Below are positions 20,740-31,197 of a DNA stretch of 64,000 nt, piece by piece (the first letter of the stretch is position 1; each line of letters opens with the position of its first letter). This DNA comes from Pseudomonas proteolytica (GTDB lineage Bacteria; Pseudomonadota; Gammaproteobacteria; Pseudomonadales; Pseudomonadaceae). The stretch lies in assembly GCF_007858275.1 (NCBI RefSeq), contig NZ_VFEV01000008.1, forward strand, positions 62,001 to 126,000, given 5' to 3'. The notes below the pieces were generated by a model, which saw nothing but the letters and a program-made list of their open reading frames with translations, made no database searches and had not been told where the DNA came from. Position numbers and translations under genes: made by a program.

Positions 20740-21539
20740 ACAGCGCCCTCTACAGCGGCTGGATTGCCCATCGGCGATTTACCCCCAAGGGCCATGCCTT
20801 TCGCTATCGCATCGGCCTGCTGTACCTGGACCTCAGCGAACAGGAGCAGGTGCTGGGGCTGTCACCGTTGGCCGGCAGTGGCCGCTTCGCGCCCTTTGCG
20901 TTTCGCCAGCAGGATTACCTGCGTGAGTTGACCCGCGATGGCACCTGCTTGAGCGACGCCGTGCGCCAACTGGTCGGCACGACCCTTGGGCATACACCCC
21001 AAGGCAATATCTGCCTGCTGACCCAGGCCCGCAGTTGGGGCCTGGCATTTAACCCGGTGAGTTTCTTCTACTGCTTCGAGGGCGACGGGCAACTGGCGGC
21101 GATTGTCTGTGAAGTGACCAACACCCCGTGGCGCGAGCGCTACCACTATGTGCTGCCCGCCCGGGCCCTGGCGGGCGGCGAGCATCAGCATTTCGCGGTG
21201 GCCAAGGCATTTCATGTATCGCCCTTCCTGCCCCGGGATCTGCAATACCGCATGAGCTTCAGCCCGCCCGGCCAACGCCTGGGGGTGCATATGGCCGACT
21301 GGCAAGGCGAGAGCAAGGTGTTCGACGCCACCTTGAGCCTGCAACGCGAAGCCCTCGACCGCGCCAGCCTGCATCGCTACTTGCGGCGCTTTCCGTGGAT
21401 GACCGCCAAGACCTGCCTGGCTATCTACTGGCAAGCCCTGCGCCTGCTCCTTAAACGCACACCGATTTTCCCCCATCAGGCGGCCGATGACGCCTGTGCA
21501 ATTGGGTATCCCAAGGATCGCCACCATGAAATCCCCTAG
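20736..21539 (+). CDS. DUF1365 domain-containing protein
   Basis: A 267-residue protein of the DUF1365 family, starting at a GTG that overlaps the previous stop (GTGA). Recognisable blocks are GWIAHRRFTPKGHAFRYRI near the N terminus and LAFNPVSFFYCFE in the middle. DUF1365 genes almost always sit between the FAD oxidoreductase and a CFA-like methyltransferase, as here, implying a shared membrane-lipid pathway, but no reaction is known. Confidence 0.87.
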   Translation: MNSALYSGWIAHRRFTPKGHAFRYRIGLLYLDLSEQEQVLGLSPLAGSGRFAPFAFRQQDYLRELTRDGTCLSDAVRQLVGTTLGHTPQGNICLLTQARSWGLAFNPVSFFYCFEGDGQLAAIVCEVTNTPWRERYHYVLPARALAGGEHQHFAVAKAFHVSPFLPRDLQYRMSFSPPGQRLGVHMADWQGESKVFDATLSLQREALDRASLHRYLRRFPWMTAKTCLAIYWQALRLLLKRTPIFPHQAADDACAIGYPKDRHHEIP

Positions 21540-22797
21540 CTTATCGATCAAATCCCAGCGCCTGAACATCAACGGCCTGACCGGCGCGCTGTTGCGCAAA
21601 GCCGTGCTACGCCAACTCGGCAAGCTGCGCCATGGCCAACTGGTGGTGATCGAGGACGGTGAACGCCAGGTGTTCGGGGCACGGGAAGCGCATTTGTTGG
21701 GTGAGATCCAGATCCTCGACCCGGCCGTGTGGGGCCTGGTGGCTGCCAACGGTTCCATCGGCGCGGGCGAGGCGTTCATCCATGGTTTCTGGAGCAGCCC
21801 GGACCTGACTGCCGTGGTGCGCGTGATGGTCAGCAACCTTGATGTACTGGACGCCCTCGAGGGTGGCCTGGCCAAGCTGGCCCGCCCCTTCACCCAAGGC
21901 TTGCACTGGCTCAACCGCAATACCCGCAAGGGCTCGCAAAAAAACATCGCCGCCCACTATGACCTGGGTAACGACCTGTTCCAGGAGTTTCTCGACCCGA
22001 CCATGATGTATTCGGCGGCGCAGTTCCTTAGCGCCGACGATACGCTGGAGCAGGCACAGCTCAACAAGCTGGAGCGCATCTGCCAGAAACTGGCACTCAA
22101 GCCCTCGGACCACTTGCTGGAAATCGGTACTGGCTGGGGCAGCATGGCCCTGTACGCAGCCCAGCAATACGGCTGCCGGGTTACCACGACTACCTTGTCC
22201 AAAGAGCAATTTGCCTACACCGAACAGCGCATCCAGGCCTTGGGTTTGCAGAATCAGGTGACGCTGCTGCTGCAGGACTACCGCGACCTGAGCGGGCAGT
22301 ACGACAAGCTGGTGTCCATTGAAATGATCGAAGCGGTTGGCCATCGTTTCTTGCCCACCTACTTCAAGCAATGCGCACACTTGCTCAAGAGCGACGGGCT
22401 GATGTTGCTGCAGGCCATCACCATTCGCGAACAACGCTACGAGCAGGCCAAAAGCAGCGTCGACTTCATCCAGCGCTACATCTTCCCCGGCGGCGCCCTG
22501 CCCTGTGTGCAGAAAATGTTGCAGATCGTCAGCCGCGACACCGATATGAACCTGCTGCACATGGAAGACTTCGGCCTGCATTACGCGCGAACCCTGCGCT
22601 TGTGGCACGAGAACTTTCGCCGCGCCCATGGCCGGCTCACGGAATTGGGCTACGACGAATACTTCCTGCGGTTGTGGGAGTTCTACCTGTGCTACTGCGA
22701 AGGCGGCTTTATGGAGCGCACCATCGGCACTGCGCAATTGCTGCTGGCCAAGCCCAGCGCGGTGACACAACCGCTGCTCGGGCGTTTCAATGCTTAA
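21526..22797 (+). CDS. cyclopropane-fatty-acid-synthase-like SAM methyltransferase
   Basis: A 423-residue CFA-synthase family protein: substrate-domain block YDLGND at 145-150, SAM-binding LEIGTGWGSMALYAA from about 198, and the catalytic-domain blocks EMIEAVGHRF and FIQRYIFPGG. True CFA synthases methylenate membrane unsaturated chains; relatives in light-induced operons (UfaM type) make methylated precursors of furan fatty acids that scavenge singlet oxygen. The ATG at 21526, 14 bases inside the DUF1365 gene and behind AAGGAT, is chosen over the upstream in-frame start. Confidence 0.87.
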   Translation: MKSPSLSIKSQRLNINGLTGALLRKAVLRQLGKLRHGQLVVIEDGERQVFGAREAHLLGEIQILDPAVWGLVAANGSIGAGEAFIHGFWSSPDLTAVVRVMVSNLDVLDALEGGLAKLARPFTQGLHWLNRNTRKGSQKNIAAHYDLGNDLFQEFLDPTMMYSAAQFLSADDTLEQAQLNKLERICQKLALKPSDHLLEIGTGWGSMALYAAQQYGCRVTTTTLSKEQFAYTEQRIQALGLQNQVTLLLQDYRDLSGQYDKLVSIEMIEAVGHRFLPTYFKQCAHLLKSDGLMLLQAITIREQRYEQAKSSVDFIQRYIFPGGALPCVQKMLQIVSRDTDMNLLHMEDFGLHYARTLRLWHENFRRAHGRLTELGYDEYFLRLWEFYLCYCEGGFMERTIGTAQLLLAKPSAVTQPLLGRFNA

Positions 22798-23269
22798 AAA
22801 CCTGGCCAACGCCGCGCTGTTCCAGTGCGGCTGGTTTGCCTGTGTGATGGGGGGCGACAGCCTTTGGTTATTGCTCGGGCTGGTCGTGCTGGCAATTCAC
22901 CTGCTGTGGATAACTTCATGGGCCGCTGAGGGGCGGTTGATCTTGAGCGTGACCGTGCTCGGCACCCTGCTCGACACGCTATTGCGCACGTTAGGCGTGT
23001 TCGAGTTCAGTGAACACGGCCCTTTGATTCCTGGGTGGTTGATCTTGCTGTGGGCGTTGCTGGCGACCACCTTGCGCCATTGCCTGGCCTGGAGCGCCCG
23101 GCCCTGGTGGCGCGCAAGCCTGCTGGGGGGCGTGGGCGGGCCGCTGTCGTACTACGCCGGCAGCCAGTTGGCAGGCGTGAGCTTCGGATTTGCCACAGCC
23201 CCGACCCTGGTGGCAATCGCGCTGCTTTGGGCCGTGGTATTTCCCGGCCTGCACCGGCTCGCGCGCTGA
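22790..23269 (+). CDS. DUF2878 inner-membrane protein
   Basis: A 159-residue, very hydrophobic protein with about five predicted membrane helices, matching the DUF2878 family of unknown function. It starts eight bases inside the methyltransferase gene and is the last gene of the nine-gene operon that begins at 14945. DUF2878 genes are regular members of photolyase/CFA-like operons. Confidence 0.82.
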   Translation: MLKNLANAALFQCGWFACVMGGDSLWLLLGLVVLAIHLLWITSWAAEGRLILSVTVLGTLLDTLLRTLGVFEFSEHGPLIPGWLILLWALLATTLRHCLAWSARPWWRASLLGGVGGPLSYYAGSQLAGVSFGFATAPTLVAIALLWAVVFPGLHRLAR

Positions 23270-23323
23270 CGTCCGTCAGAGCTTTCACACGCATTCGACC
23301 GGCTTGCCTTACACTGCGCGTCT

Positions 23324-23629
23324 ATGACCAACATCCCCCACACCCAAATCACCGAACCCGCCGTCACCTGTTCCACGTGCGCAGCCTGCTGCTGTCAATT
23401 GGAAGTCATGCTGATCACCGACACCGGCGTGCCTGATCGCTATATCGACACGGACGATTGGGGCGGCGAAGTCATGCTGCGCCTGGACGACGGCTGGTGC
23501 GCCGCGCTGGATCGCGACACGATGATGTGCACGATCTATGAAAAACGACCGCTGATTTGCCGGGAATTCGAGATGGGCGCGCCGGAGTGCCTTGAAGAGC
23601 GCCAGGGGATTGCAACGGTCTACCGTTGA
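23324..23629 (+). CDS. YkgJ family cysteine cluster protein
   Basis: A 101-residue protein with a zinc- or iron-binding type cysteine cluster: CSTCAACCC near residue 16, then further cysteines in CAALDRDTMMC and PLICREFEMGAPEC. The YkgJ family has no established function. It stands alone, 54 bases after the light operon and possibly read through from it. Confidence 0.85.
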   Translation: MTNIPHTQITEPAVTCSTCAACCCQLEVMLITDTGVPDRYIDTDDWGGEVMLRLDDGWCAALDRDTMMCTIYEKRPLICREFEMGAPECLEERQGIATVYR

Positions 23630-23649
23630 TTCTGAAAACGGTGGTGGTC

Positions 23650-23775
23650 AAATGTGGGAGCTGGCTTGTGTGGGAGCTGGCTTGCCTGCGATAGCATCAC
23701 TTCAGTTTGCCTGAAGCACCGAGTCGTCTGCATCGCGGGCAAGCCCGGCTCCCACACAAGCCCGCTCCTACATGG
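23650..23775. repeat. REP-type palindromic cluster
   Basis: Two head-to-tail copies of TGTGGGAGCTGGCTTG (from 23653 and 23669) face two inverted copies, GCAAGCCCGGCTCCCACA and CAAGCCCGCTCCTACAT, after a spacer of about 50 bases. It lies between the convergent YkgJ and pagL genes. Confidence 0.75.
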
Positions 23776-23797
23776 GTCGGGCTGTGCTTGGGGAGTA

Positions 23798-24316
23798 TCA
23801 GAGCGGCATGGTGTAGTTCAACGAATAGCTCTCGATACCATCGTTGTGGCTGCTGATGCCCGCGTTGGAATAGTGCGTGGCACGGATCCCCACCTGGTGC
23901 CCGCCAGCGAAGCGCAAGCCAAAGCCCAGCCGATCTTCGAACTGGAAAGCCCCGCCAATGTTGTTGTCTTCCACCTTTGTGCGTGAGAACAACGCCACGC
24001 CGATCCCCGCTTCGATATAGGGTTTCACCGACTCGCCGGCGAACTCATACACAAACACCGGGGAAAACGACAAGCTGCTGACACTGGCGCGTTCGTCACC
24101 ATCCCAGAAGGTATAGGCGCCGCTCCAGTAGCCGGTCAGGCGCCCGACATCGCTCTGCAACCAGCTCTTGTCCCAGTCCGATTGCAGGCCCAGGCGATAG
24201 GTCATGGTCGAATCGCTTGTATGCCCCACCCCAAATTCCAGGCCGGCAGCCTGGGAAGAAACAGAGTGCCCTACCAAAACGGCCGCAATCGCGGCCAAAC
24301 AGAACAAGCGCTTCAT
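23798..24316 (-). CDS. pagL: lipid A 3-O-deacylase
   Basis: PagL is an outer-membrane beta-barrel hydrolase that removes the 3-position acyl chain from lipid A. The 172-residue precursor has a signal peptide ending near QAA (residue 24). The catalytic triad is visible as His148 and Ser150 (THYSNAG) and Glu162, with the same spacing as the characterised P. aeruginosa enzyme (126/128/140 in the mature protein). It ends in an aromatic-containing strand SYSLNYTMPL. I start at the ATG at 24316, which gives a proper signal peptide, instead of the ATG 72 bases upstream. Its place beside murI matches other Pseudomonas. Confidence 0.9.
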   Translation of the reverse strand: MKRLFCLAAIAAVLVGHSVSSQAAGLEFGVGHTSDSTMTYRLGLQSDWDKSWLQSDVGRLTGYWSGAYTFWDGDERASVSSLSFSPVFVYEFAGESVKPYIEAGIGVALFSRTKVEDNNIGGAFQFEDRLGFGLRFAGGHQVGIRATHYSNAGISSHNDGIESYSLNYTMPL

Positions 24317-24429
24317 AAGAAACATCCTTTCCAAACGAAGTTGTATGGTTTTGTATTGCTCATCAAGAGCTATAGAAATCACGGACAACGCAGAAGTTCA
24401 GCTAAAAAACCCGCTATTTCACGAATTTT

Positions 24430-25224
24430 TCACAGGGCGAAGCTTCGCACAACGCCGCTGAATTTCCATAGTGTGGGTAGGATATTTCTGAGATGTTGCG
24501 GATCACCGCTGGTCCAGAATTGCGCCGCCCGAGGACTGCCCTCGGCCAGCAGTTGGCGTTCGCCCAGCAGGCGCTGCAACTGACGCGCCACTGCCGCGCC
24601 GGTGTCGATCAGGATGATTGACGGTGGCAGCAGCGTCGCCAGCAAGGGCTTGAGGAAGGGATAGTGAGTGCAGCCCAGAATAATGGTGTCGCACCCGGCC
24701 TCGATCAGCGGCGCGACATACCCTTGCAGCATCTGGCGCAGCGCCGGGCTGTTGAGGTCGCCGGCTTCGATCAGCTCTACCAGCCCCGGGCAAGGTTGCG
24801 TCACCACCCGCACATCGGTGGCGAAGCGATCCAGCAGCGCGGCGAACTTGGCGCTTTGCAAGGTGCCCGTGGTGGCAAGTACCCCGACCACACCACTGCG
24901 CGTCGCGGCAGCCGCAGGTTTGACCGCCGGCTCCATGCCCACCAGCGGCCAATCCGGATAATCACTGCGCAAATCCGCGACCGCTGCCACAGTGGCCGTG
25001 TTGCAGGCAATCACAAAGGCCTTGGCGCCCTGCTCGCGGAAAAACTCTGCAACCACCCGCGAACGTTCGCGAATGAATGCAGGGGTTTTCTCGCCGTAGG
25101 GGATATGCCCGCAATCTGCCACGTACAGCAGCGACTCATGGGGCAACAAACGATGAATTTCGTCGAGCACCGACAGGCCGCCGACCCCGGAGTCGAATAC
25201 ACCAATCGGTGCATCCTTAACCAT
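24430..25224 (-). CDS. murI: glutamate racemase
   Basis: MurI converts L- to D-glutamate for peptidoglycan. The two catalytic cysteines are visible in [10 protein letters not shown] and [13 protein letters not shown], and the N-terminal substrate loop is FDSGVGG. The start [13 protein letters not shown] at 25224 overlaps the moeB stop by eight bases and is preferred to an upstream in-frame ATG at 25257. It is the last gene of the hemA-prfA-prmC-moeB-murI run. Confidence 0.94.
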   Translation of the reverse strand: MVKDAPIGVFDSGVGGLSVLDEIHRLLPHESLLYVADCGHIPYGEKTPAFIRERSRVVAEFFREQGAKAFVIACNTATVAAVADLRSDYPDWPLVGMEPAVKPAAAATRSGVVGVLATTGTLQSAKFAALLDRFATDVRVVTQPCPGLVELIEAGDLNSPALRQMLQGYVAPLIEAGCDTIILGCTHYPFLKPLLATLLPPSIILIDTGAAVARQLQRLLGERQLLAEGSPRAAQFWTSGDPQHLRNILPTLWKFSGVVRSFAL

Positions 25225-25972
25225 GCTGGCGACCGCAGACGCTGCAAGCGGGGTCACGCTTGACCCGCAGCTCGCGAAAACGTGTGCCCAGGGCGTCGAT
25301 CAGCAGCAGGCGGCCGACCAGGGGTTCGCCAAAACCGGCCAGCAGTTTCAGGGCTTCCAAGGCTTGCAGGCTGCCGACCAGGCCTACCAGCGGACCGGCG
25401 ACGCCGGCTTCGCTGCAGGTCAGCTCGGTGTCGCTGCCGTGCCCATATAAACAGTGGTAGCACGGGCTTTCCGGGCGTCGCGGGTCGAACACCGAGAGTT
25501 GGCCTTCCAGGCGAATCGCCGCACCGCTGACCAAAGGCTTGCCAGCTTCGACACACGCCGCGTTCACCGCTTCGCGGGTCGCGAAGTTGTCGCAGCAATC
25601 GAGCACCAGGTCCACGCCGGCTACAGCAGCGGCCAACGAATCAACGTCCAGCGCAGCGCGGTGGGCAACCAGCCGGATCTCTGGGTTGATCGCGCTCAAG
25701 CGGCGGATAGCCGAATCGACCTTGCTCAGGCCGACGCTGTCGGTGTCGTGGATGATCTGGCGTTGCAGGTTGGTCAGGTCGACGGTATCAAAATCCGCCA
25801 GATGCAGCTCACCCACACCGGCGGCTGCCAGGTACAGGGCCACCGGAGCACCGAGACCACCCAGGCCGACGATCAATACACGGCTGTTTTTCAGGCGCAA
25901 CTGGCCTTCGATATCGACCTGTTGCAACAGAATCTGTCGGCTATAGCGCAACAGCTCCTGATCGGTCAGCAC
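25217..25972 (-). CDS. moeB: molybdopterin-synthase adenylyltransferase (MoeB/ThiF family)
   Basis: MoeB activates the C terminus of the small molybdopterin synthase subunit MoaD by adenylation. The 251-residue protein has the ATP-binding [13 protein letters not shown] block and two zinc-type CxxC pairs, PCYHC and CSVC. It starts at a GTG overlapping the prmC stop by seven bases. The ThiF and HesA branches are close, so the exact carrier protein is uncertain; genome position after prmC favours MoeB. Confidence 0.9.
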   Translation of the reverse strand: MLTDQELLRYSRQILLQQVDIEGQLRLKNSRVLIVGLGGLGAPVALYLAAAGVGELHLADFDTVDLTNLQRQIIHDTDSVGLSKVDSAIRRLSAINPEIRLVAHRAALDVDSLAAAVAGVDLVLDCCDNFATREAVNAACVEAGKPLVSGAAIRLEGQLSVFDPRRPESPCYHCLYGHGSDTELTCSEAGVAGPLVGLVGSLQALEALKLLAGFGEPLVGRLLLIDALGTRFRELRVKRDPACSVCGRQHG

Positions 25973-26796
25973 GGCCGGCGTCCCAGGCTGATGCGCTCAT
26001 GCCCGCCGAGGTCGATACGGCTGTGGACCTCGGCAAAACCTTGCGCCAGCAACAGGTCACGCACGGCCGGCGCCTGGTCGTAACCATGCTCCAGCAGCAA
26101 CCAGCCACCGGCCTCCAGGTGCAGCGGCGCCTGGGCGATGATCAGGCGCAGGTCGTCCAGGCCATCGTGACCTGCGACCAATGCGCTGGCGGGTTCGAAG
26201 CGCACATCGCCCGCCACCAGGTGCGGATCGTTGTCGGCAATATAGGGGGGGTTGCTGATGATCAGGTGATAGGTGTGATCTTTCAGGGCACTGAACCAGT
26301 GGCTGTTCAGCACCGTGACGTTATCCAGGTGCAGGCGCTGGCGATTGCGCTCGGCCAGGGCCACGGCCTCAAATACGCGATCTACCGCCGTCACGCGCCA
26401 GGCCGGGCGCTCGCTGGCCAAGGCCAGGGCGATGGCGCCGCTGCCGGTGCCCAGGTCGAGGACGTTGGCCGGGCTGGCGGGCAATAATTCCAGGGCCGCT
26501 TCCACCAGCAGTTCGGTGTCGGGGCGCGGGATCAACGTGTGCGGCGCGACTTCCAGGTCGAGCTTCCAGAAGCCCTGCTGGCCGAGGATGTAGGCCACCG
26601 GCTCACCGCTGCGACGACGTTGCAGGTAGCCGGCAAAACGTAGCGCGTCTTCGCTGCTGACGATTTTTTCTGGCCAGGTGTGCAGGTAGCTGCGGGACTT
26701 GCCCAGGGCAGCCGCCAGCAGCAACTCCGCATCCAGACGGGCAGTCGGCGAGTCGGGCAGCTCGGCGGCGCGCAACAAGCTGGCAATAATGGTCAT
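25966..26796 (-). CDS. prmC: peptide chain release factor glutamine methyltransferase
   Basis: PrmC methylates the glutamine of the GGQ motif in release factors RF1 and RF2 using SAM. The 276-residue protein contains the SAM-binding VLDLGTGSGAIALAL and the catalytic ISNPPYI motif that holds the target glutamine. It directly follows prfA, its own substrate, with no gap (26796/26797), and overlaps moeB. Confidence 0.95.
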   Translation of the reverse strand: MTIIASLLRAAELPDSPTARLDAELLLAAALGKSRSYLHTWPEKIVSSEDALRFAGYLQRRRSGEPVAYILGQQGFWKLDLEVAPHTLIPRPDTELLVEAALELLPASPANVLDLGTGSGAIALALASERPAWRVTAVDRVFEAVALAERNRQRLHLDNVTVLNSHWFSALKDHTYHLIISNPPYIADNDPHLVAGDVRFEPASALVAGHDGLDDLRLIIAQAPLHLEAGGWLLLEHGYDQAPAVRDLLLAQGFAEVHSRIDLGGHERISLGRRPC

Positions 26797-27879
26797 TTAT
26801 TCACCTATCGCGGCCAGTTGGTCGGCCTGGTATTCGGCAAGCAACGGCTCGATCACTGCGTCCACGCCACCGGCAAGGATTTCGTCCAGGGAATACAGGG
26901 TCAGGTTGACCCGATGGTCGGTGACCCGGCCCTGGGCGTAGTTATAGGTGCGAATGCGCTCGGACCGGTCACCCGAGCCCACCAGCAACTTGCGCTCGCT
27001 GGCAATCGCGTTGGCGGCGGCGCTGGTCTGCTGGTCGTTGAGCTTGGCCGACAGCCAGGACATGGCCCGCGCACGGTTCTTGTGCTGGGACCGCTCTTCC
27101 TGGCACTCCACCACAATGCCGGACGGCAAGTGAGTGATGCGGATCGCCGAGTCGGTCTTGTTGACGTGCTGGCCACCGGCGCCGGACGAACGATAGGTGT
27201 CGACACGCAAATCTGCCGGATTGATTTCGATGGTTTCCTGCTCGTCCGGCTCGGGCAATACCGCCACGGTGCAGGCCGAGGTGTGGATGCGGCCTTGGGA
27301 CTCGGTGGCTGGAACGCGCTGTACGCGGTGGGCGCCGGATTCGAACTTCAGCTTGCCGTAGACGTTCTCGCCTTCGACCCGGGCGATGATTTCCTTGTAG
27401 CCGCCGTGCTCCCCTTCGTTCTCGGAGAGGATTTCGACACGCCAGCCGCGACGCTCGGCATAGCGCGAATACATGCGGAACAGGTCGCCGGAGAAGATCG
27501 CCGCCTCGTCGCCGCCGGTACCGGCGCGGATTTCCAGGAAGACGTTGCGCCCATCGTTAGGATCCTTGGGCAGCAGCATGCGTTGCAGATCGCCTTCCAG
27601 CTCAACGAGCTTTTCCTTGGCTTCGCGGACTTCTTCCACGGCCATTTCACGCATGTCCGGGTCGCTGTCCTTGAGCAGCGCCTGGGCGCCTTCGAGGTCG
27701 GCCTGCACTTTGAGCAGTTGCGAGTAGGTGGTCACGATCGGCTCAACTTCGGCGTATTCCTTGGAATAGGCGCGGAACTTGGTTTGATCGGAAATAACCT
27801 CGCCATCGCCAAGCAAGGCGGTCAGTTCTTCGAAACGGTCCTGGAGCACGTCCAGTTTATTGAGCAGTGACGCTTTCAT
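26797..27879 (-). CDS. prfA: peptide chain release factor 1
   Basis: RF1 ends translation at UAA and UAG codons. The 360-residue protein carries the codon-recognition tripeptide PAT (in [15 protein letters not shown]) and the GGQ peptidyl-hydrolysis motif ([15 protein letters not shown]). Its ATG overlaps the hemA stop by four bases, so its translation is coupled to hemA, the usual gammaproteobacterial order. Confidence 0.97.
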   Translation of the reverse strand: MKASLLNKLDVLQDRFEELTALLGDGEVISDQTKFRAYSKEYAEVEPIVTTYSQLLKVQADLEGAQALLKDSDPDMREMAVEEVREAKEKLVELEGDLQRMLLPKDPNDGRNVFLEIRAGTGGDEAAIFSGDLFRMYSRYAERRGWRVEILSENEGEHGGYKEIIARVEGENVYGKLKFESGAHRVQRVPATESQGRIHTSACTVAVLPEPDEQETIEINPADLRVDTYRSSGAGGQHVNKTDSAIRITHLPSGIVVECQEERSQHKNRARAMSWLSAKLNDQQTSAAANAIASERKLLVGSGDRSERIRTYNYAQGRVTDHRVNLTLYSLDEILAGGVDAVIEPLLAEYQADQLAAIGE

Positions 27880-29165
27880 TGCAGTTTTTTATCCGAAGAG
27901 CTGTCTGACGCGCCCTCACCGAGGGCAAAGAGTTCCTGGGCCATGGCCAGCGCATCGAGGCGGCCTTCGGCTGTCAGTTTTTTAAGCTGTACGCTGGGAG
28001 CATGCAACAGCTTGTTGGTGAGGCCACGGGCCAATTGCATCAAAATATCTTCAGCGTTACCGCCATTGGCCAGCAGACGCTGGGCCTTGAGCAATTCCTC
28101 GTCACGCAAGCGCTCGCCCTGTTGGCGATAGGCCTTGAGCACATCCACGGCAGCCAGCTCGCGCAGACGCACCATAAAGTCATCGGCGCCGATCGCGACC
28201 ATTTCCTCGGCAGCCTGGGCAGCACCCTGGCGGCTCTTGAGGTTTTCGGCGACCACTTCATGCAGGTCGTCGACGCTATAGAGGTAAACGTCGTCCAACT
28301 CGCCGACTTCTGGCTCGATATCACGGGGAACGGCGATATCCACCATGAAAATCGGCTTGTGCTTGCGCAGCTTCAAGGCGCTTTCCACCGCCCCCTTGCC
28401 CAGGATCGGCAACTGGCTGGCGGTGGAGCTGATCACGATATCGCTGCGCACCAGCTCGGCCGGGATGTCAGCCAGCAATACCGCGTGGGCACCGAACTCT
28501 TCGGCCAGGATGCTGGCGCGCTCCAGGGTTCGGTTGGCTACCACGATACGCTTGACGCCAAGGTCATGCAGGTGCCGGGCGACCAGGGTGATGGTCTCGC
28601 CCGCGCCGATCAGCAGGGCCTGGCTGCGCTGCAGGTCGCTGAAGATCTGCTTGGCCAGGCTGACGGCAGCAAAAGCCACGGAGACCGGGTTTTCACCGAT
28701 CGCCGTATCGGTGCGCACCTGCTTGGCCGAATTGAAGGTGGCCTGGAACAAACGCCCCAGCAACGGCCCTACGGTCCCGGCTTCGCGGGCCACGGCGTAG
28801 GCCGACTTCATCTGGCCGAGGATTTGCGGTTCGCCCAGCACCAGCGAATCAAGCCCGGATGCAACACGCATCATGTGACGAACTGCCGCATCATCTTCAT
28901 GCACATAAGCACTGGCGCGCAGGTCATCCAGGCTCAAATGATGGTAATCAGCCAGCCAGCGCAGCACGACATCCGCCGAAAGATGTTCCTGCTCTATATA
29001 GAGCTCACTGCGATTGCAGGTGGAAAGGATCGCAGCTTCGCGGCTGTCGGTGAGCCGGCACAGCTGCTGCAAAGCCTCAACCAATTGCTCCGGGGTAAAC
29101 GCCACGCGCTCGCGGACGTCTACAGAAGCAGTCTTGTGGTTGATACCCAGAGCAAGGAAGGCCAT
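27876..29165 (-). CDS. hemA: glutamyl-tRNA reductase
   Basis: HemA reduces glutamyl-tRNA to glutamate-1-semialdehyde, the first step of C5-pathway tetrapyrrole synthesis. The 429-residue enzyme starts [16 protein letters not shown] and has the catalytic Cys50 in [10 protein letters not shown], followed by a Rossmann NADPH block ([15 protein letters not shown]). It heads the hemA-prfA-prmC-moeB-murI operon and is divergent from the TPR lipoprotein gene, with a REP palindrome in the 303-base gap between them. Confidence 0.96.
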   Translation of the reverse strand: MAFLALGINHKTASVDVRERVAFTPEQLVEALQQLCRLTDSREAAILSTCNRSELYIEQEHLSADVVLRWLADYHHLSLDDLRASAYVHEDDAAVRHMMRVASGLDSLVLGEPQILGQMKSAYAVAREAGTVGPLLGRLFQATFNSAKQVRTDTAIGENPVSVAFAAVSLAKQIFSDLQRSQALLIGAGETITLVARHLHDLGVKRIVVANRTLERASILAEEFGAHAVLLADIPAELVRSDIVISSTASQLPILGKGAVESALKLRKHKPIFMVDIAVPRDIEPEVGELDDVYLYSVDDLHEVVAENLKSRQGAAQAAEEMVAIGADDFMVRLRELAAVDVLKAYRQQGERLRDEELLKAQRLLANGGNAEDILMQLARGLTNKLLHAPSVQLKKLTAEGRLDALAMAQELFALGEGASDSSSDKKLQ

Positions 29166-29273
29166 TCAATATCGCTGATGATGTCGAGAAGCCGACAATT
29201 GTCCTACTTCGACTCATCCAGAACAACCACCGTCGTCTATTGTCCTAATGCCTTGTGTCTATAAAGACCCTTT

Positions 29274-29373
29274 GCAGGAGCGAGCTTGCTCGCAAAAATC
29301 GTCAACGAAAACGCTGGCACCTTGGGTAAACGCGGCGTCTTGGCGTTTTTCGCGAGCAAGCTCGCTGCTACAT
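29274..29373. repeat. REP-type inverted repeat
   Basis: Arms GCAGGAGCGAGCTTGCTCGC (from 29274) and GCGAGCAAGCTCGCTGCTAC (to 29372) are imperfect inverted copies around a spacer of about 60 bases. This subtype has GAGCTTGCTCGC in place of GGGCTTGCTCGC. It occupies the divergent hemA/TPR intergenic region, so it is not a terminator here. Confidence 0.75.
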
Positions 29374-29468
29374 AGAAGGCATTTAAGGCAATACGAGTGC
29401 CCCGGTTATGTTTGGCCGAGGGCTTGTGTCATGATGATCCGACCGCAGGTTAGTCGTCCTCTTCCTAT

Positions 29469-31193
29469 ATGAATAGATCTTCCGCGTTGCTCCTTGCCCT
29501 TGCCTTCCTCGGGGGCTGCCAGTCCATGGCCCCCGTATCGTCGCAGAGTCCTGCGCCGGTGGAAGACAGCGCCCCCGCCCCTGAAAAGCCCAAGGTTTAT
29601 TCCTCGTTCAGCGAAGAAACGGTGTTCAGCCTGCTGAGCGCGGAGCTCGCCGGCCAGCGCAATCGTTTCGACATTGCTCTGGATAACTACGTGACCCAGG
29701 CCATCAACACCCAGGACCCGGGGATCTCCGAGCGAGCGTTTCGCATCGCCGAATACCTGGGCGCCGACCAGGCAGCCCTGGATACCGCGTTGATCTGGGC
29801 GAAAAACGCCCCGGACGACCTGGAGGCCCAGCGCGCCGCGGCGATCCAGCTGGCGCGGGCCGGGCGGTACGACGACTCCATGGTCTACATGGAGAAAGTC
29901 TTGCAGGGCAAGGGCGATACCCACTTTGACTTCCTCGCCCTCTCCGCGGCCGATACCGACCAGGACACCCGCGATGGCCTGATGAAGAGTTTCGACCGCC
30001 TGCTGCAAAAGCACCCGAGCAACGGCCAGTTGGTATTTGGCAAGGCGCTGTTGTTGCAACAGGATGACGAACCGCAAGCCGCCCTCAAGCTGCTGGAGCA
30101 AAACCCGCCGGAAGAAGGTGAAATAGCCCCGCTGCTGTTGCGCGCACGCCTGCTGCAAAGCCTCAACCGGGGCAAGGAAGCCTTGCCGCTGCTGCAAAAG
30201 AGCATCAAGAAGTATCCGGACGACAAGCGCCTGCGCCTGACTTACGCGCGCATGTTGGTGGAACAGGACCGCATGGAAGACGCCAAGGTGGAGTTCGCCA
30301 GCCTGGTCCAGCAATACCCGGATGATGACGAACTACGTTACTCCCTGGCGCTGGTCTGCCTGGAAGCCAAGGCCTGGGAAGAGGCCAAGGGTTACCTGGA
30401 AGAACTGATCGCCCGGGAAAGCCACGTCGACTCGGCCCACCTGAACCTGGGGCGCATCGCCGAGGAACGGGATGACCCGCAAGGCGCGCTGATCGAGTAC
30501 GCCCAGGTCGGCCCCGGCAACGACTACCTGCCGGCGCAACTGCGCCAGGCCGATATCCTGATGAACAACGGCCGCACCGACGAAGCCGAAAAACGCCTGG
30601 CCGCTGCCCGCGATGCCGAGCCGGACTATGCCATCCAGCTGTATCTGATCCAGGCCGAGACCTTGTCGGCCAACAATCAGGGGGAGCGCGCCTGGAAAAT
30701 CCTCGCCCAGGCCCTGCTGCAATACCCCGACGACCTGAACTTGCTGTACACCCGCGCCATGCAGGCCGAGAAACGCAATGACCTGGCGCAGATGGAAAAG
30801 GACCTGCGCCTGATCATCAAGCGCGACCCGGACAATGCCATGGCACTGAACGCCCTGGGCTACACCTTGTCAGACCGTACAACGCGCTATGCCGAGGCCA
30901 AGGTCCTGATCGAACAGGCGCACCAGCTCAACCCGGAAGACCCGGCAGTGCTGGACAGCCTGGGCTGGGTGAATTACCGCCTGGGCAACCTCGACGAAGC
31001 CGAACGCCTGCTGCGCCAAGCCCTGGAGCGTTTCCCCGACCAGGAAGTGGCCGCACACCTGGGCGAAGTGCTCTGGGCCAAGGGCAACCAACGCGAAGCC
31101 CGACAAATCTGGGCCAAGTTCCTCAAGGAACAACCCGACAGCCCTATCCTGCGCAGCACCATCAAGCGCCTGACCGGATCCGAGACTCTTTAA
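29469..31193 (+). CDS. tetratricopeptide-repeat lipoprotein
   Basis: A 574-residue exported lipoprotein: the lipobox LGGC gives a mature N-terminal Cys at residue 16. The rest is almost entirely TPR-type helical repeats; clear units include [19 protein letters not shown] and [18 protein letters not shown] near the C terminus. Such proteins act as scaffolds; no partner can be read here. It is the first gene of TPR-lolB-ispE, four bases before lolB, the arrangement seen in P. aeruginosa, so a role in envelope assembly is plausible. Confidence 0.88.
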   Translation: MNRSSALLLALAFLGGCQSMAPVSSQSPAPVEDSAPAPEKPKVYSSFSEETVFSLLSAELAGQRNRFDIALDNYVTQAINTQDPGISERAFRIAEYLGADQAALDTALIWAKNAPDDLEAQRAAAIQLARAGRYDDSMVYMEKVLQGKGDTHFDFLALSAADTDQDTRDGLMKSFDRLLQKHPSNGQLVFGKALLLQQDDEPQAALKLLEQNPPEEGEIAPLLLRARLLQSLNRGKEALPLLQKSIKKYPDDKRLRLTYARMLVEQDRMEDAKVEFASLVQQYPDDDELRYSLALVCLEAKAWEEAKGYLEELIARESHVDSAHLNLGRIAEERDDPQGALIEYAQVGPGNDYLPAQLRQADILMNNGRTDEAEKRLAAARDAEPDYAIQLYLIQAETLSANNQGERAWKILAQALLQYPDDLNLLYTRAMQAEKRNDLAQMEKDLRLIIKRDPDNAMALNALGYTLSDRTTRYAEAKVLIEQAHQLNPEDPAVLDSLGWVNYRLGNLDEAERLLRQALERFPDQEVAAHLGEVLWAKGNQREARQIWAKFLKEQPDSPILRSTIKRLTGSETL

Positions 31194-31197
31194 TTCT

